Assembly (NCBI GenBank): GCA_005788065.1
Contig: SXZD01000306.1
Location: 1 to 8,903 of the forward strand
Length of the DNA stretch: 8,903 bases
Direction of reading: 5' to 3'
DNA from: Burkholderiales bacterium
Lineage (GTDB): Bacteria > Pseudomonadota > Gammaproteobacteria > Burkholderiales > Burkholderiaceae_B
The notes under the pieces were generated by a model. That model ran no database searches, was not told the origin of the DNA, and was given only the letters and a program-made list of their open reading frames with translations. Position numbers and translations under genes: made by a program. This document shows positions 1 through 6,094 of this stretch, in pieces (position 1 is the first letter of the stretch; each line of letters opens with the position of its first letter).

Positions 1-582
1 CAACATCTGGAGGGCGCGGCGAATTTCGTCATCGCGGCCAATGACAGGGTCGAGCTTGCCGGCACGGGCTTTGTCGGTCAGATCGATGGTGTACTTTTTC
101 AGCGCTTCGCGCTGGCTTTCGGAATCGGCATTTTCCACCGTCGCACCACCGCGCACGGCGTCGACTGCCGTTTCAAGGGTTTTGCGGTTAAGACCGCATT
201 CGCGAAGCAATTGGCCTGTACGACCTTTGTCGTCAATGACGGCAAGCAGGAACAGTTCACTAGCAATATAGGCATCGCCGCGCTTCTGGGCTTCTTTGTC
301 GGTAAGATTCAACAAACCGAGCAGGTCTCGACTGATCTGCACCTGCCCTTGATTACCGTGAACCTGCGGTGTGTTGTCCACAAGCTCGGTCAGCCCTTGT
401 GTGAGGCGACTGATATTGGCGCCAGTGCGCGCCAGCAGGCTGCGGGTTCCCCCGTCGGCCTGATTGATCAACGCTTGCAGGACATGAAAAGGTTCGATGT
501 ACGCTGCATCTTTGCCGATGGCGAGGCTTTGTGCATCGGAAAGCGCTTCCTGAAAGCGGGTGGTCAGCTTGTCCATACGCAT
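1..582 (-). CDS. clpB: ClpB disaggregase, N-terminal part (cut by window start)
   Basis: This is the first 194 codons of the AAA+ chaperone ClpB, the cytoplasmic hexameric ATPase that works with DnaK/DnaJ/GrpE to pull polypeptides out of heat-induced aggregates. The minus strand begins MRMDKLTTRFQEAL and continues with SDAQSLAIGKDAAYIEPFHV, the first Clp-N repeat. The double Clp-N domain spans roughly residues 1-145. The KKYTIDLT and KLDPVIGRDDEIRR motifs (about residues 165-190) then lead into the first nucleotide-binding domain. The Walker A motif lies beyond the window. The ATG at 582 is chosen because it gives the family N-terminus (MR-x-D-K/R-L) and has AGGAG just upstream (revcomp of 588-592). 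A sigma-32 promoter lies about 45-70 bases upstream. The gene is intact as far as it can be seen. Confidence 0.96.
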   Translation of the reverse strand, partial: MRMDKLTTRFQEALSDAQSLAIGKDAAYIEPFHVLQALINQADGGTRSLLARTGANISRLTQGLTELVDNTPQVHGNQGQVQISRDLLGLLNLTDKEAQKRGDAYIASELFLLAVIDDKGRTGQLLRECGLNRKTLETAVDAVRGGATVENADSESQREALKKYTIDLTDKARAGKLDPVIGRDDEIRRALQML

Positions 583-625
583 GGCAAACTCCTGTGTATC
601 ATCATTTAAACTACGCCTGAATACC

Positions 626-653
626 AATTGAGGGCAAGCGCTGTTTTTTCAAG
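626..653 (-). promoter_or_regulatory. Sigma-32 (RpoH) heat-shock promoter of clpB
   Basis: On the minus strand the -35 element CTTGAA (653-648), preceded by CCC, is followed after 14 bases by CCTCAATT (633-626). This resembles the RpoH consensus CTTGAA-N13/17-CCCCATNT. The predicted transcript start is near 618, giving a 5' leader of about 36 bases before the clpB ATG. Heat-shock control is well established for clpB in proteobacteria, so site and gene agree. Confidence 0.75.
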
Positions 654-751
654 GGGTGACCTTTGTATCGTGTTGGTGCCAGGTCGGCGGTGCGATAGCC
701 CACCCTGATTGAACCTGTGAACAACGCCACAAATGCCACCTGGGCCCACTC

Positions 752-780
752 CTTGAAGATCCAGCAGTCCCCCCCCAAGC
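752..780 (+). promoter_or_regulatory. Possible sigma-32-like promoter for the hypothetical gene at 811
   Basis: On the plus strand CTTGAA (752-757) is followed after 15 bases by CCCCAAGC (773-780), which matches the RpoH -10 consensus at its first five positions only. A start near 787 would leave a leader of about 24 bases before the ATG at 811. An eight-C run (769-776) makes a chance CCCC match easy, so this is tentative. In the rest of 654-810 I see no RNA gene or clear sigma-70 promoter. Confidence 0.25.
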
Positions 781-810
781 CCCAATCCCAAAGCAGCAGA
801 TATTCGAACC

Positions 811-1338
811 ATGATCATCCGACAACTCCAGTTAGCTTACTCCGCCGAACACGACCGCATTCTGATCCGCATCAACTCCGATGACGGGCAGGAGGTACGC
901 TGCTGGTTGACGCGGCGTATGGTCAGCAGGCTTCTACCCTCCATCCGCACCGTCATGAAGACGATGATGACGATCGACCGCCCCCTGCCCGAGCCAGCGA
1001 AGGAAGCGCTGTTGGATATGAATCGGGAAGTGGCGCTGCAAAATGCAGACTTCAAGACACCGTTTGCAGAAAAGCCGCAGGCGTTGCCGCTGGGTGCTGA
1101 GCCGTTGCTGGTCACGCAGATTGAAATGCTGCCGCTGGGACAGACAGCCAATGGCGAATTGCTGGTCAAGTTTTCTACCAGCAACGGGTTCGGATTTGAA
1201 ATCCGGATGGCTGAATCGCTGCAGCATGGCTTCCAGGAGTTGATGCGCAAGACGCTGGCGCAGGCGGACTGGGGATTGGAATTGACGGTGGCCGACAGTG
1301 CGCCGGTAAGCGCGCCGGGGTCGACGACGCTTAATTGA
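811..1338 (+). CDS. Conserved-looking hypothetical protein, function unknown
   Basis: This encodes a 175-residue soluble protein with no signal peptide, membrane segment or cysteine cluster. The opening MIIRQLQLAYSAEHDRILIR and the segment EVRCWLTRRMVSRLLP (about residues 28-43) resemble hypothetical proteins I remember from betaproteobacteria, but I cannot name a family or assign a function. An amphipathic segment (residues 34-75) is followed by a predicted beta-rich half with two hydrophobic strands (LLVTQIEMLPL, LLVKFSTSNGFGFEIRM) and a short disordered tail (about 160-175). No strong Shine-Dalgarno sequence precedes the ATG; GCAGCAGA lies about 10 bases upstream. The protein is compositionally even and the frame is uninterrupted, so it looks like a real gene. 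It is divergent from clpB and convergent with hemW. Confidence 0.75.
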   Translation: MIIRQLQLAYSAEHDRILIRINSDDGQEVRCWLTRRMVSRLLPSIRTVMKTMMTIDRPLPEPAKEALLDMNREVALQNADFKTPFAEKPQALPLGAEPLLVTQIEMLPLGQTANGELLVKFSTSNGFGFEIRMAESLQHGFQELMRKTLAQADWGLELTVADSAPVSAPGSTTLN

Positions 1339-1343
1339 CAGTG

Positions 1344-1383
1344 GCCGAGTAGCCGAGTAGCCGAGTAGCCGAGTAGCCGAGTG
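1344..1383. repeat. Tandem array, five copies of an 8-nt unit (GCCGAGTA)
   Basis: The unit GCCGAGTA repeats head to tail at 1344, 1352, 1360, 1368 and 1376. The last copy ends in G instead of A. It begins five bases after the stop codon of the gene ending at 1338 and lies between convergent genes. It could vary by slippage. It lacks the spacers of a CRISPR array and the T-tract of a classical terminator. Confidence 0.9.
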
Positions 1384-1404
1384 GCGGACTCAAATGTGGT
1401 ACCT

Positions 1405-1425
1405 ACTCGTCACTCGTCACTCGTC
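1405..1425. repeat. Tandem array, three copies of a 7-nt unit (ACTCGTC), overlapping the hemW 3' end
   Basis: ACTCGTC repeats at 1405, 1412 and 1419. Read on the minus strand the unit is GACGAGT, whose CGAGT core is also the core of the 8-nt array upstream. The two arrays are therefore loosely inverse-complementary and could form an interrupted hairpin around 1384-1404. The third copy lies inside hemW: it encodes the final Asp-Glu and contributes to the TGA stop (1419-1417). Confidence 0.85.
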
Positions 1426-2613
1426 AACTAGAAAAAGCGCCTGCGCGTCATTCAAAAATCGCATGCCGGCGTCAGTCGCACGCATCGCATCGCCCGCCGC
1501 CAGCAGCCCTTTGCTGCGGCCGATCTCAAGCGCCGCCTGCAAGTCTGACAGCGGCCTGCCACAACGCTCAACGTACCACTGCAGCGGCACGCCGTCGATC
1601 AATCGCAATGCGTTCAACGCAAATTCGAATGGCAGATCGGCTGCTTTCAGCACCCGGCTCTCAATGACCGCCTTGCCCTGCCCCACCGCATCCATGTAAG
1701 CCAGCGGCTGCCGCATTCGCACTTCACGGATGATCTGCTGCGGAAAGCTCAGTTTGGCATGCGCACCGGCGCCAATGCCAAGATAGTCGCCAAACTGCCA
1801 ATAGTTCAGATTGTGCCGGCAGATGTGCCCAGGCTTTGCGAATGCCGATACTTCATAGCGCTTCAGATCTGCCTGCGCGGCTTTCTCTCGAACGAGGTCT
1901 TCGATGTCGGCCTGCACATCTTCGTCCGGCAACACTGGCGGATTGACCGCAAACGCAGTCTGCGGCTCGATGGTGAGTTGGTAGAGTGATAAATGCGGCG
2001 GATTGAAGCCCAGCGCGATGTCAATGTCTGCTGCGGCCTGCTGCACGGTTTGTCCGGGCAGGGCATACATCAGGTCGATATTAAAGGTGTCAAAGGTCTC
2101 GGCTGCACAGGCAATGGCGGCACGCGCTTGCTCTCCGTCATGCACCCGCCCCAGCGTTTTGAGCAACGCATTGTCGAAGGTCTGCACGCCGATGGACAAA
2201 CGATTGACACCGGCGCTGCGAAAACCTTTGAAACGTTCGATTTCGAATGTGCCGGGATTCGCTTCCATGGTAATTTCGCCAGACAACGGCGGACCAAAAC
2301 GCGCATTGATGGCGGACAGCAAACGCTCGATCTGCTCGGGCGGAAACAGCGAGGGCGTACCACCCCCCATGAAGATCGACCATAGCCTGCGCCCCCAAAC
2401 ACGCGGCAACTGCATGTCAAGATCTGCAATCAGCGCGTCAATGTAGGCGGCAAACGGTAATGATTCACCTCCAGCACCACCGGCATGCGAATTGAAATCG
2501 CAATAGGGGCATTTTTTGATGCACCAAGGCAGATGGATGTAGAGCGCCAGCGGTGGCTGCGCCGTGAGGTTCAGCGCGCCCTGCGTGAACAGGCGTATGG
2601 TCTGCTCAGACAA
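1417..2613 (-). CDS. hemW: HemW, radical-SAM heme chaperone (formerly annotated as HemN-like)
   Basis: HemW is a cytoplasmic radical-SAM protein that binds heme and delivers it to target proteins; it was long mislabelled as oxygen-independent coproporphyrinogen oxidase. The cluster motif CIKKCPYCDF (Cys 31, 35 and 38 from the chosen start) has Phe where true HemN carries a fourth Cys. It is followed by FMGGGTPSL, a MEANPGT strand, RLSIGVQTF and NIDLMYALPGQT. The HemW-type HNxxYW motif is present as HNLNYW, followed by LGIGAGAH. The length is about 398 residues, normal for HemW. No ATG lies upstream of the cluster motif. I prefer TTG at 2613, which overlaps the rdgB end by 8 nt. The alternative GTG at 2661 would add 16 Arg/Cys-rich residues read out of frame through rdgB. 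It is the last gene of rph-rdgB-hemW. Function is certain; the start is not. Confidence 0.93.
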   Translation of the reverse strand: MSEQTIRLFTQGALNLTAQPPLALYIHLPWCIKKCPYCDFNSHAGGAGGESLPFAAYIDALIADLDMQLPRVWGRRLWSIFMGGGTPSLFPPEQIERLLSAINARFGPPLSGEITMEANPGTFEIERFKGFRSAGVNRLSIGVQTFDNALLKTLGRVHDGEQARAAIACAAETFDTFNIDLMYALPGQTVQQAAADIDIALGFNPPHLSLYQLTIEPQTAFAVNPPVLPDEDVQADIEDLVREKAAQADLKRYEVSAFAKPGHICRHNLNYWQFGDYLGIGAGAHAKLSFPQQIIREVRMRQPLAYMDAVGQGKAVIESRVLKAADLPFEFALNALRLIDGVPLQWYVERCGRPLSDLQAALEIGRSKGLLAAGDAMRATDAGMRFLNDAQALFLVDE

Positions 2614-3301
2614 GACCGGCCGCCTGCAATGCCGTTCGCAATTGCTGCAATGCCTGCGCACGGTGACTGATGGTGTTCTTGAGGGCGGTTGGCAATTGCG
2701 CTGCGCTCATGTGCAAGGAGGGAACGAAGAACAGAGGGTCGTAACCAAAGCCGCCTTCGCCACTGGCGGTCTCTGCCAGCAAGCCATTCCATTGCCCACG
2801 TGCAATGACAGGGTCAGGGTCGTCAGCGTGACGCACGAACACCAACAGGCATACGAAAGCACAGCGGCGATCGGCTTTTCCCCGCATGTTCTGCAGGAGG
2901 AGCGCGTTATTGGCCGCATCGGATTTGTGTCCGTCCGTCGTTGCTGCATAACGCGCTGACTTGACCCCCGGTGCACCACCCAGCGCTGCGACGGTCAGAC
3001 CAGAATCGTCTGCAATGGCCGGCAATCCACTGACACGACTGGCGTGTCGCGCTTTGGCAAGTGCGTTTTCAAGGAAGGTGCCGTAGGGCTCTTCAGCCTC
3101 GGAAATACCCAACTCGCCCTGCGCCACCACGTCGATATTCCACGTGTTCAACAGCGCAGAAAACTCCTTGAGCTTGCCAGCATTGTTGGTGGCCAAGACC
3201 CACTTTTTCCCGGTATCAACGGCACACGTTTTGGATAGGCTCGAGCCTGAACCACCGATTTCTGATGACATCTGCATACCACCGGTTACCCGCTTTATCA
3301 C
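2606..3301 (-). CDS. rdgB: RdgB/HAM1 family dITP/XTP pyrophosphatase
   Basis: This is a cytoplasmic house-cleaning enzyme that hydrolyses non-canonical purine triphosphates (ITP, dITP, XTP) to monophosphate and pyrophosphate, keeping them out of nucleic acids. All family motifs are present in order: VLATNNAGKLKEF (residues 35-47), TFLENALAKA (75-84), PAIADDSGL with the catalytic Asp (94-102), GAPGVKSARYA (109-119), GFGYDPLFFVP (184-194) and the C-terminal ISHRAQAL (211-218). The preferred start is GTG at 3301: it overlaps the rph stop as GTGA and has GGGAG 8 bases upstream, suggesting translational coupling. ATGs at 3277 and 3271 are possible alternatives. The 231-residue product carries about 30 extra N-terminal residues compared with typical ~200-residue homologues, so a later start cannot be excluded. 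Confidence 0.94.
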   Translation of the reverse strand: MIKRVTGGMQMSSEIGGSGSSLSKTCAVDTGKKWVLATNNAGKLKEFSALLNTWNIDVVAQGELGISEAEEPYGTFLENALAKARHASRVSGLPAIADDSGLTVAALGGAPGVKSARYAATTDGHKSDAANNALLLQNMRGKADRRCAFVCLLVFVRHADDPDPVIARGQWNGLLAETASGEGGFGYDPLFFVPSLHMSAAQLPTALKNTISHRAQALQQLRTALQAAGLV

Positions 3302-4089
3302 GCCTTGATCTCCCGCTCGGCCTCATCAAACTGCAGGGCCGCTTTCTGCAGGGCGTGCAACTCGCGGATGCCGCCAGCGGCCAGTTCGAGCAGGGTGTCA
3401 AATTCTGCGCGGGAAAACGGAGCGCCCTCTGCGGTGCCCTGCACTTCCACAAAACCGCCGGTGTCGGTCATGACCACATTCAAGTCTGTGTCGCAGCCCG
3501 AATCTTCGATGTAATTCAGGTCCAGACAGGCCTGCCCACCCACCATACCGACGGAGACAGCGCCCACAAAATGGTGGATGGGCAACCGGGCGATCATGTT
3601 GCGGTCGCGCATCCAGCGCAGGGCATCGACCAGAGCGACCATGGACCCGGTGATAGCCGCAGTTCGCGTTCCACCATCGGCCTGAATGACGTCGCAATCA
3701 AACTGCAACGTATTTTCGCCCAATGCTTTCAGATCTATGGCCGCACGCAGGGAACGTCCGATGAGCCGCTGGATTTCCTGGGTTCGCCCCGATTGCTTGC
3801 CCCGCGCAGCCTCGCGGTCCATGCGGCTGTGGGTGGAGCGCGGCAGCATGCCGTATTCGGCAGTGATCCAGCCTTGCCCCTGCCCTTTCATAATGTCTTG
3901 CACTTTGGCTTCCACACTGCAGGTGCACAGCACTTTGGTGTCGCCGAATGAGACCAGCACAGAACCCTCTGCGTGGCGGGTGTATTGGCGTTCGATGTGA
4001 ATGGGGCGCAGGGCGGTTGTTGCGCGTCCGTCGGGACGGTTTGTTGTTGCGGGCGAATCGGGGCTTGGTGTTGTGGCGTTGACGGTCAT
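3298..4089 (-). CDS. rph: Ribonuclease PH
   Basis: RNase PH is a phosphorolytic 3'-to-5' exoribonuclease that trims tRNA precursors and other RNAs, releasing nucleoside diphosphates; it acts as a hexameric ring in the cytoplasm. The sequence follows the family closely: RQYTRHAEGSVLVSFGDTKVLC (about residues 34-55), QGQGWITAEYGMLPRSTH (70-87), GRTQEIQRLIGRSLRAA (101-117), DCDVIQADGGTRTA with the phosphate-binding arginine (131-144), TDLNVVMT (201-208) and EVQGTAEGAPF (215-225). ATG at 4089 is preferred because GGAGAG lies 5 bases upstream and most upstream codons have no homology to the family. The product is 263 residues, with a Thr/Pro/Ser-rich N-terminal extension of about 25 residues. It is the first gene of the rph-rdgB-hemW operon. 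Confidence 0.96.
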   Translation of the reverse strand: MTVNATTPSPDSPATTNRPDGRATTALRPIHIERQYTRHAEGSVLVSFGDTKVLCTCSVEAKVQDIMKGQGQGWITAEYGMLPRSTHSRMDREAARGKQSGRTQEIQRLIGRSLRAAIDLKALGENTLQFDCDVIQADGGTRTAAITGSMVALVDALRWMRDRNMIARLPIHHFVGAVSVGMVGGQACLDLNYIEDSGCDTDLNVVMTDTGGFVEVQGTAEGAPFSRAEFDTLLELAAGGIRELHALQKAALQFDEAEREIKA

Positions 4090-4111
4090 GGTGCTCTCCG
4101 GGAATGCGCGA

Positions 4112-4117
4112 AGTATA
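4112..4117 (-). promoter_or_regulatory. Possible -10 element (TATACT) of the rph operon
   Basis: On the minus strand TATACT occurs 23-28 bases upstream of the rph ATG, one mismatch from the sigma-70 consensus TATAAT. The best -35 candidate, TTGCTC (4143-4138), is 20 bases away, longer than ideal. Position relative to the gene supports it; the weak -35 limits confidence. Confidence 0.35.
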
Positions 4118-4177
4118 CCGTCGTGTGAACCTTGTTTGAGCAACATCAAATTTTGGCTTTGATCTGGACGCAATTCG

Positions 4178-4206
4178 GGAACCAATCCGTCCCAATTGTC
4201 CACGCA
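4178..4206 (+). promoter_or_regulatory. hrp box: HrpL-type ECF sigma factor promoter upstream of the cyclase gene
   Basis: GGAACC (4178-4183) is followed after exactly 16 bases by CCACGCA (4200-4206). This is an exact match to the hrp-box consensus GGAACC-N15/16-CCACNNA, which drives type III secretion genes in Pseudomonas syringae, Erwinia and Pantoea. It also has the favoured AT after CCACNNA. It is oriented toward the cyclase gene and would start transcription near 4212, about 75 bases before the first ATG. With 11 fixed bases and two allowed spacings, the chance expectation in this ~200-base gap on this strand is about 1 in 10,000. Whether this organism has an HrpL-like sigma factor (for example a BtrS relative, as in Bordetella) cannot be seen here. 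Confidence 0.7.
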
Positions 4207-4288
4207 ATACAAGTGCTTGCGGTTCGGTCCGCCAATCAGTGGCAACGTCCGTGCACTTGATGCAAACAACCTGACAATTTGACTGAAC

Positions 4289-6091
4289 ATGTATACACAC
4301 TCGCACACCCGACCAACTGGAGCGCTTGAATACCCCGCTCACTCACGCACAAACCAGACAACTGCAGAGCCCGATCCCGGTCAGTCCTCCCAAGAACAGA
4401 GGCCTACCAAGCTACACGGCTGGCGTGATCTGATGAGCAAGCTGTTCTTCAAAAGTCGCAAGCCCAAACAGCAGGGTAACCAGGCGACCTACCCCACCCG
4501 CCAGTTGCTGCAAGGCGGCACCATGCCCGGTGACTTGCCAGCGCAATCAGCCATCAGCGGCGACCCCAACCGGGAGTCCCTGGATTTATTTTACATCCCG
4601 ACTGACCGCAGCAGCCAATCAGCAACCAGCCAACAATCAAAAGGCAAGAAAAGAACGCTTTCAAGGAGCCCCAGTACCCAAGCGTCCTTGGCGGGCGACA
4701 GAAACAGAAACGGGGCTGATGAGCGCGTGGCTTTCAGCAGCGACGGCGGTATACAGCGTTCGCCCTCAGAACCCATGATGCAAAAATCCATGGCCCTAAC
4801 CCTGGCGCCCACGATCATGCGCACGCCGGAGATGGCAACCCTTAAAAAACCGTTGAGCAACACACAAGAACTGCACAACCTGCTGGCAGCCACCCTGCAA
4901 AAACCAGAGTCGGGATTGCAGCAGGCACACTTGCGAATCATGCTGGGCCTGTGCCGCGAATTTGACCTGATCATCGGCATCCGTCCGGTCAATCCGCTGG
5001 CTTCATACCTGATCGGAAAACTTGAGTTTCCCACCAAGCCATTCGCGGTGAAGGCAAAGACCGAGCAATCGGGTCCGGCGGCGGGACACCTGCTAGCCAA
5101 CAAGGCCGGGAGCAGTGACCATGGCCAGCAGGAAAACGCGACTTCGCTGCCACTACCCCTGTTGCTGACGGGCGAACGGATCAACGAACTTATAAGGGAA
5201 AAAAAGCTTAAATCGGATGAAAACAACCCTCCCATTTGCGACAACTCAAGTAACACCCATGCAGAAAGCCTTTTGGTTCATGATTCGAATAACACGGACA
5301 GGTACATCTTGACCCGTCTGAGCGATGCGTCCGACACCTACCTGAACCGATTTGACGACAGGGGCGGTATTTGGGACGTGCGTCGGGTCAGCCAGGCAAA
5401 CAAACCGGGGGACAGGGTTATGGTACTTGGACACCCGCGCTTGAAAAAGCCCTACACCGCAGACTACGACCTGCTGACTTTTGGCACCCGAGCTACCGAC
5501 AGCATTTCGCCCTTGAATTCACAGCCGCCGATTGAGATGGAAAATCTCTCAGATCTGGCCATCGCAAGACGGGCCTTGAGCGGGAAAGACCCATGGGAAA
5601 TAGCCACAGACCCGCAGAAAGTAACACGGCCAACCCCCTTGGAAGACCGGGACTGGGGTAACGTCAGCCCCTTGCTGCGCAGCCTGGCAGAATGCATCAA
5701 TGCCTGCATCAACCGGGGCGCAGACGAGGACCTGCGCCTGATCCACCACAATGCCGATTGCCACAATCCATTCTCCAGTGAATCTGCGATCTATCCGGCA
5801 CTCTTCCTGCTGCCCAACGCCCAGGCCATGAACAGGCAGGAACTGCTCGCCCACGCAACTGCAAACGCCCCGGACATGATGTCAAAAGTGCATGCACTCA
5901 ACGGCAGCAGCATGAGCGATCAACGGACACCCGATTGGAACAACTGGGGCGCAGTCTGGGTCCACAACCACGTGGAATTCAATCGCCTGTCCAGTACGGC
6001 ATACCGTTTCGGTTACGTGATCCAAAAGTCGCAGGCTTGGCTGGGCGGGGAAATCTTGCCGGGTTCCGACAGTTCTGGCGGATTCCGCTAG
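4289..6091 (+). CDS. ExoY/edema-factor-family nucleotidyl cyclase toxin, probable type III effector
   Basis: This 600-residue protein carries a catalytic core of the anthrax edema factor/CyaA/ExoY family, which makes cyclic nucleotides inside host cells after activation by a host cofactor. Landmarks: GIRPVNPLASYLI (230-242, R232), FPTKPFAVKAKTEQSGPAAG (247-266; K250, K257), the metal-binding TADYDL (390-395; D392, D394) and IHHNADCHNPF (485-495; H487, N493). K255 replaces the catalytic His of edema factor (H351), as in ExoY. Residues 1-190 are polar and apparently disordered (Ser/Gln/Pro/Thr-rich), with no Sec signal and no RTX repeats, fitting type III export. A C-terminal segment (510-600) is rich in aromatics and matches nothing I recognise. 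ATG 4289 has no Shine-Dalgarno; ATGs at 4433 and 4523 (AAGG upstream) are alternatives. Substrate nucleotide and host activator cannot be told from sequence. An hrp box upstream supports co-regulation with a secretion system. Confidence 0.88.
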   Translation: MYTHSHTRPTGALEYPAHSRTNQTTAEPDPGQSSQEQRPTKLHGWRDLMSKLFFKSRKPKQQGNQATYPTRQLLQGGTMPGDLPAQSAISGDPNRESLDLFYIPTDRSSQSATSQQSKGKKRTLSRSPSTQASLAGDRNRNGADERVAFSSDGGIQRSPSEPMMQKSMALTLAPTIMRTPEMATLKKPLSNTQELHNLLAATLQKPESGLQQAHLRIMLGLCREFDLIIGIRPVNPLASYLIGKLEFPTKPFAVKAKTEQSGPAAGHLLANKAGSSDHGQQENATSLPLPLLLTGERINELIREKKLKSDENNPPICDNSSNTHAESLLVHDSNNTDRYILTRLSDASDTYLNRFDDRGGIWDVRRVSQANKPGDRVMVLGHPRLKKPYTADYDLLTFGTRATDSISPLNSQPPIEMENLSDLAIARRALSGKDPWEIATDPQKVTRPTPLEDRDWGNVSPLLRSLAECINACINRGADEDLRLIHHNADCHNPFSSESAIYPALFLLPNAQAMNRQELLAHATANAPDMMSKVHALNGSSMSDQRTPDWNNWGAVWVHNHVEFNRLSSTAYRFGYVIQKSQAWLGGEILPGSDSSGGFR

Positions 6092-6094
6092 AAT
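6066..6094 (+). promoter_or_regulatory. Probable sigma-70 promoter of the yicC-gmk-rpoZ run
   Basis: CCGACA (6066-6071) and TAGAAT (6089-6094) are separated by 17 bases, the ideal spacing; the -10 has five of six consensus bases and the -35 four of six. Transcription would start near 6101, leaving a leader of about 50 bases before yicC. The -10 begins with the TAG stop codon of the cyclase gene, so promoter and coding end overlap. Confidence 0.5.

Noticed and set aside
655..770. GC-rich intergenic stretch considered as 6S, 4.5S or another small RNA (CCAGGT...ACCTGG can pair)
   Set aside because: The signature loops of SRP RNA and the 6S central bubble are absent, the pairing is short and interrupted, and there is no terminator with a T-tract.
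606..818. Minus-strand open frame of 70 codons, Gly/Leu-rich, upstream of clpB
   Set aside because: It overlaps the clpB promoter region, has no recognisable motif, and its composition looks like translated non-coding DNA.
837..1250. Long antisense open frames across the hypothetical gene
   Set aside because: They are shadows of the plus-strand gene; Ser-rich products with no motif and no ribosome binding site.
1344..1425. Repeat arrays considered as CRISPR or as a classical intrinsic terminator
   Set aside because: Units are 7-8 nt with no spacers, which excludes CRISPR; there is no perfect stem followed by T residues.
4090..4308. Upstream extension of rph to a start at 4308
   Set aside because: The extra 73 residues have no family similarity, while ATG 4089 has a good GGAGAG site; the extension would also run through the divergent promoter region.
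4591..5256. 221-codon antisense open frame inside the cyclase gene
   Set aside because: The Cys/Ser/Leu-rich product looks like an antisense shadow; the plus strand encodes ordered family motifs throughout.
4289..6091. Reading the cyclase as a CyaA-type RTX adenylate cyclase haemolysin
   Set aside because: There are no GGxGxDxxx calcium repeats, no haemolysin region and no neighbouring type I secretion genes; the Lys at the His position also points to ExoY.
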